DNA of 64,000 nt, taken from assembly GCF_902859745.1 (NCBI RefSeq), contig NZ_CADIJW010000006.1, positions 124,001 to 188,000 of the forward strand, given 5' to 3'. Each line of letters starts with the position of its first letter. Position 1 is the stretch's first letter. Shown here piece by piece: positions 1 through 12,409 of the stretch. Origin of the DNA: Achromobacter dolens. GTDB taxonomy: Bacteria; Pseudomonadota; Gammaproteobacteria; Burkholderiales; Burkholderiaceae_B. The position numbers and the translations under genes were made by a program. Under the pieces are notes generated by a model. It was not told where the DNA came from and did not search any database. It saw nothing but the letters and a program-made list of their open reading frames with translations.

Positions 1-2031
1 TGATCTTCATCGGCACCATGGCCAACCGCTTCTCGGACGCCAACAGCGAGATCGACAACCTGGCGCTGCTGACGGCGCTCAAGGACAGGCACGGCGACGC
101 CGAGGCCATGCGCATCTTCAACCAACTGCGCTGGCTGACCGACAGCCGCGCGCCGACCACGGTGCCGCCCGAAGCGGGCAGCTACCAGCCGGCCGTGTTC
201 CAGCCGGACGGCGCGGACAGGCTGGCCTACGCGCTGCCGCGCTACGACGGCACGCCGCCGATGCTCGAACGCGTGGTGCGCGATCCGGCCACGCGCGGCG
301 TGGTCGATGGCGCGCCGGCGACACTGCGGGCGCAACTGGCCGAGCAGTACGCGCAATCGGGCCAGCCGGGCATCGCCGGCTTTCCCACCACCAGCAACAT
401 GTGGATCGTGGGCCGCGACCATGCCAAGGACGCCCGTTCGATCCTGCTGAACGGCCCGCAGTTCGGCTGGTGGAACCCGGCCTACACCTACGGCATCGGC
501 CTGCACGGCGCCGGCTTCGACGTGGTCGGCAACACGCCGTTCGCCTATCCCGGCATTCTGTTCGGCCACAACGCGCATGTGGCCTGGGGCTCGACCGCCG
601 GTTTCGGCGATGACGTCGACATCTTCGCGGAAAAGCTCGATCCGGCCGACCGCACCCGTTATTTCCACGACGGGCAATGGAAGACGCTGGAAAAACGCAC
701 CGACCTGATCCTGGTGAAGGACGCGGCGCCGGTGACGCTGGACGTGTACCGCAGCGTGCACGGCCTGATCGTCAAGTTCGACGACGCGCAGCACGTGGCC
801 TACGCCAAGGCGCGCGCCTGGGAAGGCTTCGAATTGCAGTCGCTGATGGCCTGGACCCGCAAGACGCAGTCGGCCAACTGGGAACAATGGAAGGCGCAGG
901 CGGCGCGCCACGCGTTGACCATCAACTGGTACTACGCCGACGACCGCGGCAACATCGGCTACGCCCATACCGGCTTCTATCCAAGGCGCCGCCCGGGCCA
1001 TGACCCGCGCCTGCCGGTGCCGGGCACGGGCGAGATGGACTGGCAGGGCCTGCTGCCGTTCTCGACCAATCCGCAGGTCTACAACCCGCGCCAGGGCTTC
1101 ATCGCCAACTGGAACAACCAGCCGATGCGCGGTTACCCGTCCACCGACCTGTTCGCCATCGTCTGGGGCCAGGCCGACCGCTACGCCGAGATCGAGACGC
1201 GCCTGAAGGCCATGACCACCAACGGCGGCAAGGTCAGCGCGCAGCAGATGTGGGACCTGATCCGCACCACCAGCTACGCCGACGTCAACCGCCGCCACTT
1301 CCTGCCGTTCCTGCAGCGCGCGGTGCAAGGGCTGCCGGCCGACGATCCGCGCGCGCGGCTGGTGGCGGGGCTGGCGGCGTGGGACGGCATGGCGACCAGC
1401 GAGCGCCAGCCGGGCTACTTCGACAACGCCGGTCCGGCGGTGATGGACGCCTGGCTGCGCGCCATGCTCAAGCGCACGCTGGCCGACGAGATGCCGGCCG
1501 ACTTCTTCAAGTGGTACAGCGCCACCGGCTACCCGACGCCGCAGGCGCCGGCCACCGGTTCGCTCAACCTGACCGCCGGCGTCAAGGTGCTGTTCAACGC
1601 CCTGGCCGGCCCCGAGGCCGGGGTGCCGCAGCGCTATGACTTCTTCAACGGCGCGCGCGCCGACGACGTCATCCTGGCGGCGCTGGACGATGCGCTGGCG
1701 GCGTTGCGCCAGGCCTATGGGCAGGATCCGGCCGCGTGGAAGATCCCGGCGCCGCCGATGGTGTTCGCGCCCAAGAACTTCCTGGGCGTGCCGCAGGCCG
1801 ACGCCAAGGCGGTGCTGAGCTACCCGGCCACGCAGAACCGCGGCACCGAGAACAACATGACGGTGTTCGACGGCAAATCGGTGCGGGCGGTGGACGTGGT
1901 GGCGCCGGGGCAGAGCGGCTTCGTCGCGCCGGACGGCACCCCGTCGCCGCACACCCGCGACCAGTTCGACCTGTACAACACCTTCGGCAGCAAGCGGGTG
2001 TGGTTCACGGCGGACGAGGTGCGGCGCAACG

Positions 2032-5643
<3,612 letters not shown>

Positions 5644-5717
5644 ATCAATGCTCCCTCCAGAGCCTGCATGGTCACGCATCCGGCGCGCTGGCGATAGCGA
5701 TAGTTATTCAATCATGG

Positions 5718-5734
5718 GTTGAGATAAACTCAAC
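5718..5734. promoter_or_regulatory. GTTGAG-N5-CTCAAC inverted repeat, probable LysR site
   Basis: Six-base arms around ATAAA lie between the divergent ABC exporter and LysR genes and end two bases before the LysR start codon. LysR proteins usually bind interrupted dyads of about this size and repress their own gene. The position would block transcription or translation of the regulator. Confidence 0.5.
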
Positions 5735-5736
5735 TC

Positions 5737-6708
5737 ATGTCGACCCTGCCCACCCATATGCCGCCGCTGGCGGCGCTGCGCGCCTTCGAGGCCGTCGCCC
5801 GCCTGGGCAGCCTCAGCCGCGCCGCGGCCGAGCTCAATGTCACCAAGAGCGCCGTCAGCCACCAGTTGCGCGCGCTGGAGGCCGACCTGGGCGTGAGCCT
5901 GTTGCGCCGGGGCGGCACGGTGCGCCGCGCGGAAACCACCGAGGCCGGCGCCGCGTTGCTGGCTTCGGTACAACAGGCCTTGACCCTGCTGGAGACCGCC
6001 TGCCGCAATGCCCGGGCCAGCGCCCGCGGCAAACGGCGTTACAACCTGAACGTGTCGGCCAATCCGTCGCTGGCGGCGCTGTGGCTGGCGCCGCGTATCG
6101 GCCGCTTCATCGAATTGCACCCCGACATCGACATCCAGGTGTTCCTGCACGCCAGCCAGGACCCGGCCTGGAAGGCCCAGGACATCGACCTGGCGTTCCT
6201 GCACGTGCGCGCCCTGGGGCCGCACCTGGCCGCGCCCGGCGACATTCCGCTGATGACGGAAACCGTGGTGCCGGTGTGCAGCCCGGCGCTGGTCGCGCCT
6301 GACGAGCGCGACGATCCCGCCGTCTTCACGCGTCATCGCTGGCTCGAGGAAAAGCACATCGACAGCCCGGAGACCGACTGGCGCACCTGGCGCCCACGCC
6401 TGGGCCTGGCGGAAAGCGCCGGCCAGGATCCGCTGGTGCTGAGCGGCCTGAGCACGGTGGTGGCGGCGGCCGCGGCCGGCGTCGGGATCGCGCTGGGACG
6501 CGCGCCGCTGATCGACGAGGAACTGGCCAGCGGCCGGCTGGTGGCGCTGACGCCGGGCCTGCGCATGCCGGGCTCGTGGGGCTACGTGATGCGCATCCAT
6601 GCCAATCGGCCGATGGACGCGTCGCTGCCGGCGCTGGTGGAATTCCTGGCAGAGGAAGGGCGCGGGGCCACGGTGGCGTGGCGTGACCCGGTCATCGCCG
6701 CGCGCTAG
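5737..6708 (+). CDS. LysR-family transcriptional regulator, GcvA-like
   Basis: The 323-residue protein has an N-terminal winged helix (LAALRAFEAVARLGSLSRAA, then VTKSAVSHQLRALE) and a C-terminal LysR effector-binding domain. The PPLAALRAFE opening is typical of the GcvA/AmpR branch. No clear Shine-Dalgarno precedes the ATG and an inverted repeat ends two bases before it, so the message may be leaderless; an ATG at 5758 is the alternative. It is divergent from the ABC exporter, its likeliest target by position. The effector cannot be read from sequence. Confidence 0.93.
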   Translation: MSTLPTHMPPLAALRAFEAVARLGSLSRAAAELNVTKSAVSHQLRALEADLGVSLLRRGGTVRRAETTEAGAALLASVQQALTLLETACRNARASARGKRRYNLNVSANPSLAALWLAPRIGRFIELHPDIDIQVFLHASQDPAWKAQDIDLAFLHVRALGPHLAAPGDIPLMTETVVPVCSPALVAPDERDDPAVFTRHRWLEEKHIDSPETDWRTWRPRLGLAESAGQDPLVLSGLSTVVAAAAAGVGIALGRAPLIDEELASGRLVALTPGLRMPGSWGYVMRIHANRPMDASLPALVEFLAEEGRGATVAWRDPVIAAR

Positions 6709-6794
6709 CGCGGCCGCGCCGACGCGCCGCAGCGGCGGAACCGCAAGGCATCCGAGCGCGGCTGGCTGCTGCGGTCACGCCGGGAGCGGCGCCG

Positions 6795-7214
6795 TCAGGC
6801 TGGCGCGGTCGGCCGGTTGTCGGCGCGCCATTGCTCGCTTTGCGGCGTGCCGGGCACGGGCGGACGCATGTCCTGGATGGTCCACAGGCCGAACGGCGTT
6901 TCATCGATATGGATTTCCCAGCGCAGCCCGCGGTCCGCGACATACGGGGCCAGCAGCCGGCCGACCGCAGCCAGGAACCGGCGCCGGGTCTCGTCCTCGT
7001 GGATCTGGCGGGCGATATGGTCGACCGAGATGCGCACGAAGTCGTCGGCGCGTTCGCCGCCGATGAAGAACGAGGACCTGGGCACGGGATGGAACACCAG
7101 CCCGACGTAGAACTTCGGCAGGTCGGTGTAGAGCGCAGTGATGCGCTCGGCGATGGCCTGCTTGTCTTCGTCGGAGAAGGCGTCCTGCGGGTGATAGATG
7201 TTCCAGAGCGGCAT
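6795..7214 (-). CDS. Tautomerase family protein (cis-CaaD / putative 4-oxalocrotonate tautomerase type)
   Basis: The 139-residue protein starts Met-Pro, giving the N-terminal catalytic proline after Met removal. The MPLWNIYHP opening, the FYVGLVFHPVP core and a length about twice that of 4-oxalocrotonate tautomerase fit the cis-3-chloroacrylic acid dehalogenase-like group (Tautomerase_3). Such enzymes catalyse keto-enol tautomerisation, hydration or dehalogenation of small unsaturated acids; the native substrate is unknown. The gene is divergent from the HxlR regulator at 7417. Its predicted promoter spacer is filled by a perfect palindrome, so HxlR repression is likely. Confidence 0.85.
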   Translation of the reverse strand: MPLWNIYHPQDAFSDEDKQAIAERITALYTDLPKFYVGLVFHPVPRSSFFIGGERADDFVRISVDHIARQIHEDETRRRFLAAVGRLLAPYVADRGLRWEIHIDETPFGLWTIQDMRPPVPGTPQSEQWRADNRPTAPA

Positions 7215-7297
7215 GGCGGGGGTTCCTTTCGGGGAAGGGGCAAAGGCCGTCCGGCAAGGGCGGCAGGGGAAAAGGGCAGTGTCGAGCAGTTGGTATA

Positions 7298-7327
7298 ATT
7301 ATTGACTTCAATTATTGAAGTTGTAAA
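7298..7327 (-). promoter_or_regulatory. Promoter of the tautomerase gene with a 17-bp perfect operator in its spacer
   Basis: Read on the minus strand, TTTACA (-35) and AATAAT (-10) are 18 bp apart. Positions 7305-7321 form a perfect palindrome with 8-base arms (ACTTCAAT and ATTGAAGT) around one base, filling 17 of the 18 spacer bases. A repressor bound there would exclude RNA polymerase. The divergent HxlR protein is the obvious candidate. Confidence 0.72.
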
Positions 7328-7416
7328 GCAAAGGCCGTGGCAGGGACGCTTGAGCGTTGTCCGCGCGGCTGCGATACTGCGATGGCCGCGCTCCGGCGGC
7401 ACGGCAAAGGGAATCC

Positions 7417-7908
7417 ATGCGCTCCAAGAGTTTTGAAGGAATGGTCTGCTCCATCGCCACGGTGCTCGATGCCGTCGGCGACCGCTGGGCCATGCTGATC
7501 CTGCGCGATCTGGTGCTCGGCCTGCGGCGCTACGACGACCTGCGCCGCTCGACCGGCATCGCCAACGCGACGCTGGCCGACCGGCTCAGGCAGTTGGAAC
7601 AGAACGGGCTGATCGAGCGCCGCCTGTACCAGAGCGGCCCCGACCGCCATGAATACCTGCCCACCGCCAAGGGCCGCGACATCGCGCTGGTGCTGCAGGC
7701 GCTGGCCCAGGTCGGCGACCAATGGCGGTCTGACGGCGGATCGCCGCTGCGCTTCATGAACGCGCAGACCGGCCGCCGCGTCGAACTGGGGCTGGTCGAG
7801 GAAGGCTCCGGCGCGCGCGTGCGCCACCAGGACCTGCGGGTGGAAGCCGGCCCCGGCGCGGACGACCTGATGCGCTGGCGGCTGTCGCGGAAGACGGAGC
7901 GCGCATGA
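7417..7908 (+). CDS. HxlR-family transcriptional regulator
   Basis: The 163-residue protein has the HxlR winged-helix pattern: CSIATVLDAVGDRWAMLILRD, then YDDLRRSTGIANATLADRL, a wing (YQSGPDRHEYLPTAKG) and a C-terminal tail. The conserved N-terminal Cys, often the redox or electrophile sensor in this family, is present (CSIA). The start chosen is the ATG at 7417, preceded by AAAGGGA; a frame open to 7357 has no such signal. It is divergent from the tautomerase gene, so it probably senses the small electrophilic substrate of that enzyme or an oxidant. Confidence 0.92.
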   Translation: MRSKSFEGMVCSIATVLDAVGDRWAMLILRDLVLGLRRYDDLRRSTGIANATLADRLRQLEQNGLIERRLYQSGPDRHEYLPTAKGRDIALVLQALAQVGDQWRSDGGSPLRFMNAQTGRRVELGLVEEGSGARVRHQDLRVEAGPGADDLMRWRLSRKTERA

Positions 7909-8004
7909 AGCCGCGCTTTTATTCAATATTTGTCGCGCTGATGTAGAGGCCGCCGGCCCCCGCCGGCGTCACACTGCCGCCATTCTTCCCTGGGGAGCGT
8001 GGGC

Positions 8005-9192
8005 ATGAAGCGTTATGACGTGATTGTGATCGGCGCGGGCGTGGTCGGCAGTTCGGTCGCCTTCCACCTGGCGGCCCTGGGCGCGAACAGCGTGTTGGTG
8101 CTGGACCGCGCCACCGTCGGCGCCGGCACCACGGCGCAGTCATCGGGCATCCTGCGCACCCATTATTCGGTGCGCGAAAACGTCGAGCTGGCGCGGCGCT
8201 CGTGGGGCGCCTTCACCGATTTCGCCGCCTATGTCGGCGACGAAGACGCGGCCAGCGGCCTGGTGCGCTGCGGCTACCTGATCGCGGCGGCCGACGACGA
8301 CAAGCGCGCGCCGCTGGCCGAGGCGCTGGCGCAGCAGCAGGCGCAGGGCATTCCGGTGCAGCGGCTGGACGCGGCGCAGGCGCGCGATCTGCTTCCGATC
8401 GCCGATTTCCGCGACGCCGCGTTGATCGGCTTCGAGCCCGACGCCGGCTTCGCCGACGCCTATCTGGTCGCCACCAGCTTTGCCCGGGCGGCGCGCCGGC
8501 GTGGCGTCACGATCCGCGAGAACGTCGCCGTGCATGGCCTGTCGTGGCAAGGCGGGCGCGTGACCGGCGTGGCCACATCCGAGGGCGACTACGCCTGCGG
8601 CGTGGTCGTCAGCACCCAGAACATCTGGAGCGCCGAACTGGCGGCGTGGACCGGCCTGGCGCTGCCGCTGGCGCCCGAGCGCCACGCGGTGCTGGCGCTG
8701 GAATGCGCGGCGGCGCCCTATGCCTATTCCATGCCGGTCTACAAGGACCTGGCTTCGCCCGGCATGCTGTACTGCCGCAGCTATGGCGGCAGCCAGATGC
8801 TGGTCAGCGAGGGCACGGCCGGTGAAACGCTGGCGTCCGGCCAGACCGAGCAGGGCGACATCCCGCTGGATTACGTGGCGGCGGTTGGCGAGCAGGTGGC
8901 GGCGCGCTTTCCGGCGTATGCCGAGGCCGGCCTGGCATCGTCCTGGACCGGCGTGTACGACGTGACGCCGGACTGGAACCCGGTGCTGGGCCGCATCGAC
9001 GGCGTGGAGGGGCTGGTGGCGGGATTCGGGTTTTCCGGCCACGGCTTCAAGCTGTCGCCCGCGGTCGGCCGGGTGCTGGCGCAGGAAGCCCTGGGACTGG
9101 CGACGGATGTGCCGCTGGCGCCCTACGCGCTGGCGCGGTTCGCGCGCGGGGCGTTGCTGACCGGCAGGTACGGCCGGGGCGCGGTGTCGTGA
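8005..9192 (+). CDS. FAD-dependent oxidoreductase, DAO family (sarcosine oxidase-beta/DadA-like)
   Basis: The 395-residue protein opens with the Rossmann motif VIGAGVVGSSVAFHL, followed by VLDRATVGAGTTAQSSGI, as in D-amino-acid/sarcosine/glycine oxidase-type flavoproteins. The C-terminal GFGFSGHGFKLSPAVGRVLA block closes the FAD domain. The reaction expected is oxidation of a secondary or primary amine of an amino acid to an imine. The ATG at 8005 has GGGGAG seven bases upstream; the in-frame GTG at 7999 is too close to that site. It stands alone between the HxlR gene and a convergent LysR gene. Confidence 0.9.
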   Translation: MKRYDVIVIGAGVVGSSVAFHLAALGANSVLVLDRATVGAGTTAQSSGILRTHYSVRENVELARRSWGAFTDFAAYVGDEDAASGLVRCGYLIAAADDDKRAPLAEALAQQQAQGIPVQRLDAAQARDLLPIADFRDAALIGFEPDAGFADAYLVATSFARAARRRGVTIRENVAVHGLSWQGGRVTGVATSEGDYACGVVVSTQNIWSAELAAWTGLALPLAPERHAVLALECAAAPYAYSMPVYKDLASPGMLYCRSYGGSQMLVSEGTAGETLASGQTEQGDIPLDYVAAVGEQVAARFPAYAEAGLASSWTGVYDVTPDWNPVLGRIDGVEGLVAGFGFSGHGFKLSPAVGRVLAQEALGLATDVPLAPYALARFARGALLTGRYGRGAVS

Positions 9193-9214
9193 GCGGCGTG
9201 GCGGTCCGGACAGG

Positions 9215-10228
9215 TCAGCGCCGCAGGCTGCGCCACAGCGAGGCCGGCGGCAGGCCGAGCGCCGGCGCGATGTCGTGCTGCATCAGGCGCTCGACCGCCA
9301 CCAGGATCACGTTGCGGGCCTCTGCCGGCAGCTTGCCTGCCTCTTGCGGCCGCGCCGCCAGATAGAAGGCGCGCGCCAGGTCGGGGTCGTCGGCGCGGGC
9401 CTTGTCCAGCCAGGGCGCCAGCGGCAGCACCCGTAGCTGGTCGATGAAATGGCGTGATTGCCAGATGCACAGCGGCGTGCTGATGGCAAAGCCCAGGCCG
9501 GCGGTGACCAGGCTGAGCAGGGGATCGGTATTGTCGAATTCGAACGTGCGTTCAATGACGATGCCGCGCGCTTCCAGCAGGCGGTCGATGGCCGCGCCGA
9601 TGTGCGAGCGCGCGCTGTAGCGGATGAACTGGCTGCGGCGTCCCAGTTGCGCCAGCGACGGCGCGCCCTCCCACGGCAGGGCGCGAGGCAGCACCAGCAG
9701 ATAGGGCTCGCTGAACAGCCCGAGCTTGCGGATGGCGGTTGGCTCGGCGGCGGCGCTGGTGCTGATGACCAGGTCCAGCAGGCGTTCTTCCAGTTGCTTG
9801 TCCAGTACCGGTGTGATGCCCGACCAGAGCCGGATCTGGCGCGACGTGCCGGACAGCCCGTGGATCAGGGTGGGGCCGAGCGTGCCCGCGAACGAGTCGA
9901 CGCAGCCGACGCGCACGATGTTGCGGCGCGCGCGGCTCAGGTTGCGCACGCTTTCAGTCATGTCGCCGGCCTGTGCCAGCAGTCGCGACGCGTGGTCGAA
10001 CAGCAGGTCGCCCGCCGGCGTGGGGCGGGCCGGGCGCGTGCTGCGGTCGAGCAGGTCGGTGGACAGCGCGGCCTCAAGCTGCTTGATGCGCTGCGATACC
10101 GCGGCCTGCGACAGGCCCAGCAACTGCGCCGCGCCCGATACCGACGCCGCCTGCACCACCGCCACCCAGGTCAGCAGCAGGCTCCACTCCGGGTAGGGGT
10201 CGGCGTCGCGGTACGGCAGGCGCTGCAT
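9215..10228 (-). CDS. LysR-family transcriptional regulator downstream of hutG
   Basis: The 337-residue protein has a LysR helix-turn-helix (WVAVVQAASVSGAAQLLGLS, AAVSQRIKQLEAAL) and a substrate-binding-like domain. It begins 20 bp after the hutG stop on the same strand, so the two are probably one transcript. That pairing suggests it senses a formylated amino acid, histidine or glutamate-related metabolite, which is inference. A 10-bp inverted repeat around the upstream promoter is a plausible site for it. Confidence 0.92.
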   Translation of the reverse strand: MQRLPYRDADPYPEWSLLLTWVAVVQAASVSGAAQLLGLSQAAVSQRIKQLEAALSTDLLDRSTRPARPTPAGDLLFDHASRLLAQAGDMTESVRNLSRARRNIVRVGCVDSFAGTLGPTLIHGLSGTSRQIRLWSGITPVLDKQLEERLLDLVISTSAAAEPTAIRKLGLFSEPYLLVLPRALPWEGAPSLAQLGRRSQFIRYSARSHIGAAIDRLLEARGIVIERTFEFDNTDPLLSLVTAGLGFAISTPLCIWQSRHFIDQLRVLPLAPWLDKARADDPDLARAFYLAARPQEAGKLPAEARNVILVAVERLMQHDIAPALGLPPASLWRSLRR

Positions 10229-10248
10229 CGGCGCGGTCCGGTGGCGGG

Positions 10249-11049
10249 TCAGCGCTTGCGCGCCAGCGTCTGCGCCAGCGCGGCGCGCACCATGCCTTCC
10301 ACGACCGGGATGACCTTGGCGGCGGCGTTGGCCCGGTAGCCATAGGGGTAGGACTCGTCCATGTAGGTCGACTGGCACATTTCCAGTTGCACCGCGTGGA
10401 TGTCCTCGGCCGGCGAGCCGTAGTGGCGGGTGATGTAGCCGCCCTTGAAACGGCCGTTGACGGCCGAGGTGTAGCCGCAGTCCGGCAGGCGCTCGGCGAT
10501 GGCCTCGAGGATGTCGGGGGCGCAACTGGCGCCGTCCGCGGTGCCGAGGTTCAGGTCGGGCAGCTTGCCCTCGAACAGGCGCGGCAGCACGCTGGCGATG
10601 GAATGGGCTTCCCACAGCAGCACCGTGCCGTGTTCGGCGCGGATACGGTCGAGCTCTTCGCGCAGCTTGGCGTGATAGGGCTGCCAGTAGGTCTGCAGGC
10701 GGTGCGAGCGCTCGTCGTCGGTCAGGCTGGCGTCGTTCAGGTACAGCGGCTCGCCGCGGAAGGTATGGGTCGGGCACAGGCCGGTCTTGGTCTGGCCGGG
10801 GTACAGGCTTTCGTCGTCGGGCGAGCGATTCAGGTCGATCACGTACCGCGAATAGCGGGCGCCGAGCACGGACGCGCCCAGCGCGTCGGCGAACTGGTAC
10901 AGCGTGTCCAGATGCCAGTCGGTGTCGCCGGACTGTTGGCCGGCGGCGGTCATGCGGGCGCGCTGGGCGTCGGGAAGCTGGCTGCCCAGGTGGGGAATGG
11001 AGATCAGCAGCGGGGCGGTGCCGCGGCTGAAGTGGTAGATGTCGCTCAA
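10249..11049 (-). CDS. hutG: N-formylglutamate deformylase (N-formylglutamate amidohydrolase)
   Basis: The 266-residue protein carries the family blocks SIPHLG, a DTDWH motif, YVIDLNRSPDDESLYPGQ and LLWEAHSI of N-formylglutamate amidohydrolase, which hydrolyses N-formyl-L-glutamate to formate and glutamate in one route of histidine breakdown. The likely start is a TTG at 11049 (protein begins SDIYHFSRG) with GGAG six bases upstream. An in-frame GTG at 11079 would add ten residues unlike family members and lacks a ribosome site. No other hut genes are nearby, so the real substrate may be another formyl amino acid. Confidence 0.85.
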   Translation of the reverse strand: MSDIYHFSRGTAPLLISIPHLGSQLPDAQRARMTAAGQQSGDTDWHLDTLYQFADALGASVLGARYSRYVIDLNRSPDDESLYPGQTKTGLCPTHTFRGEPLYLNDASLTDDERSHRLQTYWQPYHAKLREELDRIRAEHGTVLLWEAHSIASVLPRLFEGKLPDLNLGTADGASCAPDILEAIAERLPDCGYTSAVNGRFKGGYITRHYGSPAEDIHAVQLEMCQSTYMDESYPYGYRANAAAKVIPVVEGMVRAALAQTLARKR

Positions 11050-11173
11050 GAAAAACTCCGGGTGGCAAGGGCAAGGCACCGCGGGCTGGGCCGCGGATGG
11101 CGGGCGCCCTTGCGCCGGAGCGCTGTCCCGCGGAGACCGGACAGCACTCTAGACAGGACCACCCGCCAGAGGT

Positions 11174-11220
11174 TTTGCATCAGTTTAGTGGATATAGATG
11201 ATCGGTATCGCTGATGCAAA
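11174..11220 (-). promoter_or_regulatory. hutG promoter flanked by 10-bp inverted repeats
   Basis: On the minus strand TTGCAT (11219-11214) and TATATC (11196-11191) are 17 bp apart, a good sigma-70 promoter. The perfect 10-base inverted repeat TTTGCATCAG / CTGATGCAAA occupies 11174-11183 and 11211-11220. One arm covers the -35 box and the other covers the expected start of transcription. This layout suits a regulator bound on both sides of the promoter, most simply the LysR encoded after hutG. Confidence 0.62.
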
Positions 11221-11290
11221 TGCGGGCGGCGCCGTGCGCATCCGGACGTTTGTTCCCGAAGCCCAATTGCCATGCCGGCACGCGCGGCGC

Positions 11291-12220
11291 TCACGCCGGC
11301 CAGGGCGCGCCGTGTTGCCAGCGCGCCACGATGCCGTCGATCAGCAACCGCACCTTGGGCGCCAGGTGGCGCCGGTGCGGATACACGGCGCAGACGGGCG
11401 CGCCCGGTGGCGCGTGGGCCTCCAGCACGGCCACCAGGCGGCCTTGCCGCAGGTCGTCGCCCACCAGGAAGGCGCCAAGCTGGACGATGCCCGCGCCTGC
11501 CAATGCGGCATCGCGCAATGCCTCGGTGTTGCCCAGCCGCAGGCGGCCGGCGACTGCGACAGCGCGTTCCTGGCCAGAGCCGGCGTAGCGCCACGGGACT
11601 GGCGCGCCCATGTGGGTGAAGGCCAGGGTCTGGTGGCGCGCCAGGTCGTCGGGCGAGGCCGGCGCGCCGTGGCGCGCCAGGTAGTCCGGGGCGGCGCAGG
11701 TGATGAGCCGGTGCGGCGCCAGCACGCGACGCACCAGCCGGCTGTCGACCTCGCCGCCGATGCGGATGGCGACGTCGATGCCGTCGCGCACCAGGTCGGT
11801 GTAGTCGTCGGTGAAGCTGATGTCGGCCTCGACCTCGGGCCATTGCCGCAAGTAGTCGGCCACCAGCGGCAGGATGTGCAACCGGCCCAGGGCCACCGGC
11901 AGGTCGATGCGCAAGCGGCCGCGCGGCGTTTCCTGGCGGCTGGCCATGGCGCCGGTGGCGTTGTCGACCTCGGCCACGATGCGCTGCGCGTGTTCGTAGA
12001 ACAGCCGGCCTTCGTCGCTGAGGCTGACGCTGCGGGTACTGCGATGCAGCAGTCGTGCGCCCAGGCCCTGTTCGAGCCGCGCGATGCATTTGCCGATGGC
12101 CGAGCGCGACAGCCCCAGGCGTTCCGAGGCCAGCGTGAAGCTCTGCGCGTCGGCGACGCGGATGAAGGCGATCACATCGCCGAGGTGGTCGATGCCGGTG
12201 GGAGGGGCGGATGGCGTCAT
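11291..12220 (-). CDS. LysR-family transcriptional regulator (CrgA/AaeR-like)
   Basis: The 309-residue protein has the LysR helix-turn-helix (DVIAFIRVADAQSFTLASER, RSAIGKCIARLEQGLGARLL) and an effector domain with the SFTDDYTDLVRDGIDVAIRIG block of the large CrgA-type branch. The ATG at 12220 has GGAG about nine bases upstream. It is divergent from an MFS exporter gene at 12410, its probable target. A short TTTC-N3-GAAA dyad lies at 12282-12292 in the 189-bp gap, which may be part of its site. Confidence 0.92.
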   Translation of the reverse strand: MTPSAPPTGIDHLGDVIAFIRVADAQSFTLASERLGLSRSAIGKCIARLEQGLGARLLHRSTRSVSLSDEGRLFYEHAQRIVAEVDNATGAMASRQETPRGRLRIDLPVALGRLHILPLVADYLRQWPEVEADISFTDDYTDLVRDGIDVAIRIGGEVDSRLVRRVLAPHRLITCAAPDYLARHGAPASPDDLARHQTLAFTHMGAPVPWRYAGSGQERAVAVAGRLRLGNTEALRDAALAGAGIVQLGAFLVGDDLRQGRLVAVLEAHAPPGAPVCAVYPHRRHLAPKVRLLIDGIVARWQHGAPWPA

Positions 12221-12409
12221 GGAACGGCTCCAGGGCGGGGCGGCGATGTCGCGGCGTATTGGCGACAATTCGTCCCTTTTGTTTCTTTGAAAGCCTACTT
12301 TATCAGCGAAATGGAAACAGTAGACTGGCCGGGCCAGCGCCGTCGGACGGCCTGGCGCGAGCGCCCGCCCGGCGTTCTTTTCCTGTTCCTGTTTGGCGAG
12401 AGGCTTTCC

